The notes under the pieces: generated by a model | Told to the model about the DNA's origin: nothing | Database searches by the model: none | Seen by the model: only the letters and a program-made list of their open reading frames with translations | Part shown: in pieces, positions 7,357 to 13,414 of the stretch | Layout: every line of letters begins with the position of its first letter | Numbering within the stretch: the stretch's first letter is position 1 | Origin: a virus | IMG/VR virus record: IMGVR_UViG_3300032245_001229 | Coordinates: 1 to 34,445 of that record | DNA length: 34,445 nucleotides | Strand: one strand, 5' to 3' | Made by a program: the position numbers and the translations under genes

Positions 7357-7620
7357 ATGTACGGCAAAATGATGCGGAAGCGGAAGATGGACGCCATGAA
7401 TCGCATGGGCGCCGAGGTTGAAACCGTTGAGTTCATGCCCCCCGAGGGAATGAAGCTCGAGGGCGAATCCGGCTCTGCCATGGTCGATTGGCGCATGACC
7501 CCGAACGGCACGGTTGAGATTGTCGCGTTCGACGGCGTCACCCTGGGTGAATCCGGGAAGCAGGACATGGAGGAAGACGCTGCCGAGAACGAGATGGACA
7601 ACATGGAGGAGGAAGCCTGA
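7357..7620 (+). CDS. Small methionine-rich, charge-polarised protein
   Basis: This 87-residue protein has 13 methionines, a basic N-terminus (KMMRKRK at 4-10) and a strongly acidic C-terminus (the last 20 residues are mostly Glu, Asp, Asn and Met). The ATG at 7357 follows an AAGGA-type Shine-Dalgarno site about seven bases upstream; an earlier in-frame opening was not used because it runs through the terminator. It sits between the capsid gene and other virion-type genes, so a minor head or decoration role is possible. I do not recognise the family. Confidence 0.65.
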   Translation: MYGKMMRKRKMDAMNRMGAEVETVEFMPPEGMKLEGESGSAMVDWRMTPNGTVEIVAFDGVTLGESGKQDMEEDAAENEMDNMEEEA

Positions 7621-7621
7621 T

Positions 7622-8026
7622 ATGCCAGTCTTAACTCCCCAAGAACTCGCCTCTACCGGCGGGTGCTTCGACTGCATGGAGCCCGGTTTGCAACAGACGA
7701 TGCTGTTGTCGTTGCTCCAGCAGATCCAGGCGGCCACCATTGATGCTGCTCGAACCACGAGCAGTACAGGCGGTTTGCTGACCATCACTGCGACGGCTGC
7801 TGCGAATCCAGGTCGCCGTCGGTTTGTGATCCAGAACCAGAAAAGTGAACACCTGCACGTAAAGTTTGGCACCGGATGCACCGCCTCTGACTACCATTAT
7901 ATCTTGCAAAGCGCTGCTACCCCTGGAACTCCTGGATCTTCATTGATTTTTGAAGGCTACACCGGTGCGATAAGTGTCGCTCCTGTCGCCTTAAACCCCT
8001 CCTACACGTTCGCTGAATTTGTCTGA
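7622..8026 (+). CDS. Small virion-type beta-rich protein
   Basis: This 134-residue protein has a helical first third and a beta-rich remainder. The segment PGRRRFVIQNQKSEHLHVKF, followed by an aromatic stretch and a YTGAISV-like motif, resembles a small beta-sandwich domain often seen in phage head or tail accessory proteins. The ATG at 7622 comes two bases after the previous stop, and the preceding GGAGGAGGAAG can act as the ribosome-binding site. Its position after the capsid gene and before a fibre suggests a structural part such as a head decoration or fibre-base protein. This is inference from pattern and context. Confidence 0.6.
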   Translation: MPVLTPQELASTGGCFDCMEPGLQQTMLLSLLQQIQAATIDAARTTSSTGGLLTITATAAANPGRRRFVIQNQKSEHLHVKFGTGCTASDYHYILQSAATPGTPGSSLIFEGYTGAISVAPVALNPSYTFAEFV

Positions 8027-8029
8027 CCT

Positions 8030-10126
8030 ATGGCTACCCCCGCAATTCAAACCCTCCTGACGGACGCTCAGCATGTCCTGAACCTCAAGACTGTCTCTGA
8101 GATCCGCGCCACGCTAACCGCCGTTCTTGCCAACGCAAACGTCGGCACGCCGCTTAACCCGAACCTGACCACGCAGCAGCTGTGGGATGAGTTCTACGAG
8201 ATCGTTCGCCAGAGCCCGACCGACATCGAGTCGATCCTGGTGAACCAGATGATGAAGTTCGTGTTTTCCCCTCCGGCACCAGGTGGCGCAGGTGCGAACA
8301 CGCAGGTGATCTTCAATGATGGCGGCGTGTTGGCGGGTGACGCTGGGTTGGTTTACAACAAGACCACCGACAAGCTGACGGTCAGCAGCACCGTTGAAAT
8401 CTGGGATGGACCGGGTTCGGGTACCAACAACGTTGGTGTTGGTTCGGTTGCAATCAACTCACTGACCACAGGATCATCAAATGTTTGTGTCGGTCCTTTT
8501 GCTGGTATCAGTTTGACTACGGCAGGAAGCAATGCATTCCTTGGAAATGCCGCAGGAAACGGTGTAAGCACTGGCTCCACCAACGTCGCCATTGGTATTA
8601 GCACGTTGTCCACCTCCGGTGGCGGCGTTCTGCACACTGGTTCCAACAACATCGCGGTTGGAAATTCTGCGCTGTTCTCTGGAAACATCATTTCTGGTGC
8701 AGACAACATTGGCATCGGTCGAGATACGCTGAGGTCTCTGTCAACTGGAAGTTTCAATGTTGCAGTAGGTCTTGCCGCTCTTAACGCTGCTGAAGTCGGA
8801 CAACTCACTGCTGTTGGCGCATCCGCATTGCAACGAGTCACTACCGGAGCAAGAAACACGGCAATCGGAAGCAGCACTCTTTCCAATGTTACAATTAGTG
8901 CGGATTGCACTGCTGTTGGCTTCGCTGCCGGAAGCAGCAACACAGCGGCAAACCTCAATGCGTTCGGAAGTGGCGCACTTGGGCTAAACACAACCGGAAC
9001 CCAGAACTGCGCTTTCGGAACTGCTGCTCTCCGAGATAACGTCACCGGAAGCAACAACGCCGCGTTCGGAAATGCGGCTCTCGCAGCTAACACCAATGCC
9101 GACAACAGTGCGTTTGGTGTTTTTGCCCTGAGTTCAAACACGCTTGGATTCCAAAACACTGCACTCGGACGCAGTGCTTTGACAACAAACATTGTTGGAA
9201 ACAGAAATACGGCATGTGGTTTCAGTGCTTTGGCAGTCAACACCGCAGACGACAGCACTGCTTTTGGTGCCAGCGCACTTACTGCCAACACCAGCGGCAC
9301 CCAGAACACCGCTGTCGGTCGGTCTGCGTTGGCTACGAACACCACATCCACCAACAACACCGCTGTTGGATTCTCTGCTCTTACTAACTCTACGGGCGGC
9401 AGCAACACCGCTATTGGATCAAACGCAGCTGCCAATAATACGACAGGCACAAACAACGTCGCGGTTGGAACCAATGCGTTTCTTACAAATTCGACTGGTG
9501 GAACCTGCGTTGCTGTCGGTTCCGGTGCTTTGCAAGTGTCCACCGTCAGCGATCTGACCGCAGTCGGTGCCGGTGCGCTGGGGGCGAATACCAACGGAAA
9601 CGCCAACACTGCTGTTGGACGCTCTGCGTTGGCGGCAGTTGTTAGCAGCGGAAATAACACCGCGCTTGGATATCAGGCCGCTCGCATCACCACCGGCTCC
9701 GATGTCACCGCCATCGGATCGAATGCGTTGGCGTTGAGTACGAGTGGAACCGGAAATACTGCTGTTGGTAGTAACGCATTAGGTGCTACCAATGTAACAG
9801 GAAGTTACAACTGTGCCTTGGGACTTAATACGGGTGGATTACTTACAACTGGTACTAGCAATATCATTATTGGAGTAGATGCTGGAGGTCAAACAACAGG
9901 CAGTAGTAACATTTGCATTGGTCGTTCAGCAACCACCGTCGGAAACACTGACAGCAATCAACTTGTTATTGGTTCTTCTGGCTATTTCGTTGGAACCAAC
10001 CTCGCAGCCAACACCTACTATACCACCGCCACTGCACTAAGTACCGGAGTTCTTCCTGCCACCTGCGGATTCTTGCGCGTAATCCTCAACGGAACCGCTC
10101 GTAAGATACCTGTCTACGCTGACTAA
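8030..10126 (+). CDS. Repeat fibre with YadA-head-like repeats
   Basis: This 698-residue protein has an N-terminal region (about 1-125) likely to bind the virion, then roughly 30 tandem repeats of about 14-22 residues with the pattern N-T-A-V-G-x-x-A-L, ending near residue 645, and a short C-terminal tip with GFLRVILNGTARKIPVY. The repeats match the left-handed beta-roll repeats of YadA-type trimeric adhesin heads, so the protein is probably a trimeric fibre used in host attachment. No S74 peptidase chaperone is visible at the C-terminus. The repeats are AT-richer than the capsid gene and favour GGA and AAC codons, which may point to separate acquisition or repeat expansion. The ATG at 8030 is three bases after the previous stop and has no Shine-Dalgarno sequence. 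Confidence 0.82.
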   Translation: MATPAIQTLLTDAQHVLNLKTVSEIRATLTAVLANANVGTPLNPNLTTQQLWDEFYEIVRQSPTDIESILVNQMMKFVFSPPAPGGAGANTQVIFNDGGVLAGDAGLVYNKTTDKLTVSSTVEIWDGPGSGTNNVGVGSVAINSLTTGSSNVCVGPFAGISLTTAGSNAFLGNAAGNGVSTGSTNVAIGISTLSTSGGGVLHTGSNNIAVGNSALFSGNIISGADNIGIGRDTLRSLSTGSFNVAVGLAALNAAEVGQLTAVGASALQRVTTGARNTAIGSSTLSNVTISADCTAVGFAAGSSNTAANLNAFGSGALGLNTTGTQNCAFGTAALRDNVTGSNNAAFGNAALAANTNADNSAFGVFALSSNTLGFQNTALGRSALTTNIVGNRNTACGFSALAVNTADDSTAFGASALTANTSGTQNTAVGRSALATNTTSTNNTAVGFSALTNSTGGSNTAIGSNAAANNTTGTNNVAVGTNAFLTNSTGGTCVAVGSGALQVSTVSDLTAVGAGALGANTNGNANTAVGRSALAAVVSSGNNTALGYQAARITTGSDVTAIGSNALALSTSGTGNTAVGSNALGATNVTGSYNCALGLNTGGLLTTGTSNIIIGVDAGGQTTGSSNICIGRSATTVGNTDSNQLVIGSSGYFVGTNLAANTYYTTATALSTGVLPATCGFLRVILNGTARKIPVYAD

Positions 10127-10138
10127 TCCTACAATCCC

Positions 10139-10615
10139 ATGCCAATCACCTACACTTGGACCGCCACCGCCCTCATCGGCTACCCCACCTTCGATGGGGA
10201 AACCGATGTTGTCACCCGCGCCTCGTACACCGTCCTTGGCGACGATGGCGAGGGCCACACTGCCGACTACAACAACACGCAGGAGACCCCGCTGGACCCT
10301 TCGGTCCCGTTCATCCCGTATGCTGATCTCACCAACGACATCGTCATTGGTTGGGTGCAGAGCAACCTCGGACCCGACCGGGTAGCCGCCATCGAGGAGA
10401 GCCTCGCCATCAGCATCCAACGGCAGGTGACCCCGCCGCCTGAACCGGAAGTGCTGCCGCTGCCTTGGGTGCCGCCGGTTGAAATCGTCCCGCCGTTGGT
10501 TGAGCAAGCGGTGCCTTCCTTGGTTGTCAGCGAACCCGCGTCAAGCGACAGCTTGACAGAGTCCCCGGTCGTGATCGAGCCTCCTGCGCCGGACACTTCC
10601 GAACCGGTGAACTGA
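10139..10615 (+). CDS. Hypothetical phage protein with proline-rich tail
   Basis: This 158-residue protein has a globular N-terminal half. The opening YTWTATALIGYPTFDGETDV resembles a small uncharacterised phage domain (DUF7936-like, from memory, not checked) that usually lies beside fibre genes. From residue about 100 the chain is Pro/Val/Glu-rich and probably disordered. The position, 12 bases after the repeat fibre and before the lysis-type genes, fits a fibre accessory or assembly protein. No catalytic residues are visible. The ATG has no Shine-Dalgarno sequence. Confidence 0.65.
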   Translation: MPITYTWTATALIGYPTFDGETDVVTRASYTVLGDDGEGHTADYNNTQETPLDPSVPFIPYADLTNDIVIGWVQSNLGPDRVAAIEESLAISIQRQVTPPPEPEVLPLPWVPPVEIVPPLVEQAVPSLVVSEPASSDSLTESPVVIEPPAPDTSEPVN

Positions 10616-10623
10616 TAACTACC

Positions 10624-10827
10624 ATGCTTCAAACACTGACGCTCAACCTCGACCCCGCATCCGCCAACGCCCTGATCGCAGCCCTTGAGGTTGCGAGACG
10701 GCAGGGCGACTTCGCAGTCGCCCGCACTGCTGTGACTGTGATTAGCGAACTCATTCGACAGGATGAAGAGTTCAAGAAATCCCAACCAGCCCCCACCAAT
10801 GCCGGAGGAGAACCTTCACAACCTTGA
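10624..10827 (+). CDS. Small helical hypothetical protein
   Basis: This 67-residue protein is predicted mostly helical (LDPASANALIAALEVARRQG and the following segment), with a polar Pro/Asn-rich tail. Small phage proteins of this look often lie just upstream of holin-type genes, as here, but their role is unknown. The gene overlaps the next one by 29 bases in a different frame. It has no membrane segment. Confidence 0.6.
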   Translation: MLQTLTLNLDPASANALIAALEVARRQGDFAVARTAVTVISELIRQDEEFKKSQPAPTNAGGEPSQP

Positions 10828-11005
10828 GGTACGTATCGTGAGACTGGAGACCATCATCGGTGATAAAGACGCCGGGATGGTCTCCGACATCCACGGAATC
10901 AAAGCCACGCTCGAAGGCCTCAAGCAGTTCCAATGGAAGCTGTTTGGTGGTCTTGGGGTTTTGGTTGTGCTGGCTCAATTGATTGGTAGGATGACCCTGA
11001 AATGA
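10799..11005 (+). CDS. XhlA-like holin-associated membrane protein
   Basis: This 68-residue protein has an amphipathic, coiled-coil-like N-terminal helix (about 5-45, LEVRIVRLETII) and a single C-terminal membrane segment (about 47-63, LFGGLGVLVVLAQLIG) followed by a short basic end. This is the layout of XhlA (hemolysin-type) proteins, which work with holins in host lysis. The ATG at 10799 was chosen over an upstream in-frame start, because the upstream residues are Pro-rich and overlap the previous gene further. Its stop overlaps the start of the holin-like gene (ATGA), which supports joint function. Confidence 0.7.
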   Translation: MPEENLHNLEVRIVRLETIIGDKDAGMVSDIHGIKATLEGLKQFQWKLFGGLGVLVVLAQLIGRMTLK

Positions 11006-11196
11006 ACGACTCAATCAAGTCTATCGTCCGCCACGGACTCTCGTTCGGTGGCGGTTTTCTGGTCGCCAAGGGCCTTGTGACCGTGGATCAAGCTAACGAG
11101 CTTGTCGGCGCTTTCATCACGGTCTTGGGCGTTGCCTGGTCTGTCTGGAAGAATCGCAAGACTCCTCCGACTCCCCCTGCTGCTCCAGCTGCGTGA
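11002..11196 (+). CDS. Holin-like small membrane protein
   Basis: This 64-residue protein has two hydrophobic stretches (about 12-26 and 33-49), a conserved-looking RHGLSFGGG start and a GVAWSVWKNRK end to the second segment, then a Pro/Ala-rich tail. It resembles the small putative holins of cyanophage Pam3 gp28 type, from memory. A holin would make holes in the inner membrane to trigger lysis. The start overlaps the previous stop as ATGA, and TAGGATG about 10 bases upstream can act as the ribosome-binding site. Confidence 0.72.
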   Translation: MNDSIKSIVRHGLSFGGGFLVAKGLVTVDQANELVGAFITVLGVAWSVWKNRKTPPTPPAAPAA

Positions 11197-11207
11197 GTGG
11201 CTAACCA

Positions 11208-11378
11208 GTGAACTGGATCTACCAACTGGTGAAGGCGTTCCTGGATTGGCTCCGGGAAACGCCTGCGCCAACGGTTGAAGATGGAAATGCACCCAAACCT
11301 CTCAAGAACGATCTGGCTGCTCGTATTGCCGATTTGCCTGGGCTGCCGGACGAAGGTGGTCCTGGTCCCTTCCGGTGA
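11208..11378 (+). CDS. Short hypothetical protein in the lysis cassette
   Basis: This 56-residue frame starts at GTG 11208. The start NWIYQLVKAFLDWLRE is an amphipathic, membrane-surface-type helix, followed by a polar Pro/Gly-rich tail. It fills the gap between the holin-like gene and the lipoprotein gene, which begins inside it in another frame. That nesting recalls the inner/outer spanin gene pairs of phages, although this protein lacks a clear transmembrane segment. It is supported by position and composition only. Confidence 0.5.
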   Translation: MNWIYQLVKAFLDWLRETPAPTVEDGNAPKPLKNDLAARIADLPGLPDEGGPGPFR

Positions 11379-11502
11379 TCCGATCATGCTAGCAGAGCCG
11401 ACGCGGGCCAGCGTGTACGCGTTTGACCGCGATGGTAAACTGGTCGGTCCTTCGACTGTGAAGATTCCAGCTGGGTGGTACGCTCTACCCAAGGCCAAAT
11501 GA
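11281..11502 (+). CDS. Probable phage lipoprotein (outer-spanin-like)
   Basis: This 73-residue protein has a short hydrophobic leader (residues about 9-20, RTIWLLVLPICL) ending in G-C at 21-22, a lipobox-like end although the -3 position is Cys instead of Leu. A small polar domain follows (CRTKVVLVPSGDP, then a stretch ending AGWYAL) that resembles small lipoproteins near phage holins. It probably sits on the membrane and helps lysis. In-frame starts exist at 11275 (TTG), 11281 and 11287; the first ATG was chosen. It overlaps the 56-residue gene upstream by 98 bases and the next start by four (ATGA). Confidence 0.62.
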   Translation: MEMHPNLSRTIWLLVLPICLGCRTKVVLVPSGDPIMLAEPTRASVYAFDRDGKLVGPSTVKIPAGWYALPKAK

Positions 11503-11747
11503 TCACCTACCGAGGCCAGAAGTTCGCCGGCTACAACAAGCCCAAGGCTACGCCGGGTGCGTCCAAGAAGTCTGCCGTGCTGGCCAAGGAAGATGGCAAG
11601 GTGCGCTTGGTGCGCTTCGGTGATCCAAAGATGTCTATAAAAAAACATCTTCCAGCCCATCGGAAGAGCTTCAATGCTCGACATGGCTGCGATTCCCCGG
11701 GAACGAAGCTGTCAGCCAAGTACTGGAGTTGCCGATCCTGGAAGTGA
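11499..11747 (+). CDS. Small basic conserved phage protein of unknown role
   Basis: This 82-residue basic protein has a core pattern ending RRKSFNARHGCD-like and a C-terminal YWSC motif (in fact HRKSFNARHGCD and KYWSCRSW). Proteins with this pattern are widespread in phages and uncharacterised, as far as I recall. The spaced Cys and His residues could bind a metal. The ATG overlaps the lipoprotein stop (ATGA at 11499-11502), so it was preferred over the in-frame GTG further upstream. The function is unknown. Confidence 0.7.
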   Translation: MITYRGQKFAGYNKPKATPGASKKSAVLAKEDGKVRLVRFGDPKMSIKKHLPAHRKSFNARHGCDSPGTKLSAKYWSCRSWK

Positions 11748-11751
11748 CTCT

Positions 11752-11904
11752 ATGCAAACCAAATACGCCAAACTGGTCCGCAAGCTGAAGAATCAAGGTG
11801 CGGACGATCCTCGCGCTCTCGCGGCATTCATCGGCAGAAAAAAGCTCGGCGCGGAAGAGTTCCAACGCCGAGCCGCTGCTGGTAGGCGCAAGGCCGCCCG
11901 TTAG
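11752..11904 (+). CDS. Small basic conserved phage protein
   Basis: This 50-residue, very basic, helical protein follows the pattern KYAKLVRKLKNQGADDPRAL with an AAFIGRKKLG core, seen in many phage genomes as a tiny protein of unknown role. It starts at ATG 11752, four bases after the previous stop. It is the last gene of the plus-strand block, and its stop overlaps that of the opposing scaffold gene by three bases. Its own coding sequence contains the terminator of the opposing operon (11838-11873). Confidence 0.68.
   Translation: MQTKYAKLVRKLKNQGADDPRALAAFIGRKKLGAEEFQRRAAAGRRKAAR
11838..11873 (-). terminator. Minus-strand intrinsic terminator inside a plus-strand gene
   Basis: Read on the minus strand, an 8-base-pair stem GCTCGGCG/CGCCGAGC (11866-11873 with 11844-11851), extended by an inner GGAA/TTCC stem around a three-base loop, is followed by six T residues (11843-11838). 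This is a good rho-independent terminator for the leftward terminase-to-scaffold operon, placed 28 bases beyond the scaffold stop. On the plus strand no T-run follows, so it should act in one direction only. Confidence 0.75.
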
Positions 11905-13154
11905 TACGCTGACGGAAGTTCGTCGATCGCGTCCTCCGCGTTCTTCGGTGCCACTCGGGTAGCGGTCGAAGTGCCTTCACCTTGGCCGGGTTCAGACGAC
12001 CGGACCTTTCCAACCTTCTTCTCGAGTTCGGCCACCTTCTGCTGGAGCCGGATCACCCGCAGGCGCTCGCGCCCGTAGGCCCGTGCTCGCAGCGCCACCT
12101 GAGCCTGAGCCTTGGTGATCAGGTCCACCTTGTCGTCGTAGCCCATGTCGGCATCGACGCCTTCGCCCTTCAGAGCGATCTTGATCAAGCGGTCGCTTTC
12201 ATCCAGCAGGCGGTTTCCATCTTCATCACCTTCCTCTCGGCCGAACAGCTGAGCGTGGGTCTTCTCGTAGTCGGCAAACTGAGACTCGAACAACTCGCGT
12301 GACCGGGACTGACGGGTCTCAACGAGCTTAGACTTCTCGACCTCGCGTTGGGCGCCCTTCTCTTTCCATTCGGCGATGGACTTGTCTCGAGACTGAGTGA
12401 GTTCGAGGATCTTCCGGCGGTGAGCCATCATCTCGGGCGCAGCTGGCCCAAACGTCTCCTGGGCGATGATAGCAGCCTTGGCTACCGGCACGTTCAAGAG
12501 AGTCATGATGTCTTGATGATTGGCATCACGCTCGGTGCCGTCTTCATCAGTGACGCGGATACCGTCGATGTCCCCAAGGGCAGTCTGCCACGCTTCACGC
12601 AGCGGCGCTTCGTACTTCTGCTTGTACTCGCCAGATCGCGTGTAGTTGAGATACCGGACTTCAGTGTCCAGTTCCTCGGCGTTCTTGCGGATCGAATCCA
12701 TCTCAGCCTTCAGGGCCTTGGTGGCTTCTTCGACTTCCTTGCGAGTGCCTTCAGACTTGGCGCGTTCAAGTTCAGTGACCTTGGCGGCGAAATCATCGCG
12801 CTCCTTCTTGGTCATCTCGTACTGCTCGCGGAACTGCTTGATCGAGGTCGGTTCCGGCTTGGCGGGTTCCATCTTCGCAGCAGGTGCGGACTCTTCCTTC
12901 TTCGGAGTGAACCGATCCAGGTTGAACAGGTCTTCAACCTTCGGCTTTGGAGCTTCGGCAGCCGGGGTAGTAGTGGCAGCAACTGGGGCCGGCTCAGGAG
13001 CGGGAGCGGGAGTTGGTGCAGCAACAGGCGCAGGCATCGCTGAACCCATCGGGTTGTCCAGACCTTGCCCTTCGATAGCGTCGATGCCGGAAAATGCTTC
13101 GGAATAATCTGCGCCCCGTTCGGTTGGGGCATCTGGTGATAGCAGCGGGTTCAT
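11901..13154 (-). CDS. Probable scaffold protein
   Basis: This 417-residue protein looks like a capsid scaffold. It has a Pro/Ala-rich flexible N-terminal third (about 38-95), a long charged coiled-coil-like helical stretch (about 105-170), a further helical body, and a helix-rich C-terminal part with LQQKVAELEKKVGKV at about 375-390. It is acidic and low in aromatic residues, with no catalytic motif. The key context is its place after the portal on the same strand, where phage scaffolds usually sit. Its ATG overlaps the preceding stop (ATGA). An alternative is another head-assembly coiled-coil protein. Confidence 0.7.
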   Translation of the reverse strand: MNPLLSPDAPTERGADYSEAFSGIDAIEGQGLDNPMGSAMPAPVAAPTPAPAPEPAPVAATTTPAAEAPKPKVEDLFNLDRFTPKKEESAPAAKMEPAKPEPTSIKQFREQYEMTKKERDDFAAKVTELERAKSEGTRKEVEEATKALKAEMDSIRKNAEELDTEVRYLNYTRSGEYKQKYEAPLREAWQTALGDIDGIRVTDEDGTERDANHQDIMTLLNVPVAKAAIIAQETFGPAAPEMMAHRRKILELTQSRDKSIAEWKEKGAQREVEKSKLVETRQSRSRELFESQFADYEKTHAQLFGREEGDEDGNRLLDESDRLIKIALKGEGVDADMGYDDKVDLITKAQAQVALRARAYGRERLRVIRLQQKVAELEKKVGKVRSSEPGQGEGTSTATRVAPKNAEDAIDELPSAY

Positions 13155-13414
13155 TCGAGGTTCTGATTAAGAGTCGTTTTTTCTTTTCGCATTTCCACCA
13201 GACCATTCAGTTCCTCGATGAACGCACGCGCACCGGCGCGCTTGCAGTTGGCATTCCAGCCATGCTGCGGGTTCTCCGAGGGCGGAAGGTTCCAGCAGAA
13301 ATTATTGAAGGCCGCCAAGAGCGCGGCTTGGAGTTCGGGTGTTTCGAGCATTCGCTCGACTGATTGGAGGCGCTGCTTGTCGCGCTGAAACTCTTGCTTG
13401 GGGGATTGTATCAT
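13151..13414 (-). CDS. Small hypothetical protein between portal and scaffold
   Basis: This 87-residue helical protein has no recognised motif. The middle contains a CWNLPPSENPQHGW-like segment and a conserved-looking CKRAGARAF stretch. Both ends overlap neighbours as ATGA (13411-13414 and 13151-13154), showing tight coupling with portal and scaffold translation. A minor head-assembly role is likely by context. Confidence 0.65.
   Translation of the reverse strand: MIQSPKQEFQRDKQRLQSVERMLETPELQAALLAAFNNFCWNLPPSENPQHGWNANCKRAGARAFIEELNGLVEMRKEKTTLNQNLE

Noticed and set aside
8353-9660. Long minus-strand open frame (435 residues) with a repeat pattern opposite the fibre
   Set aside because: The repeats mirror the fibre's tandem repeats read backwards; there is no ribosome-binding site or independent support.
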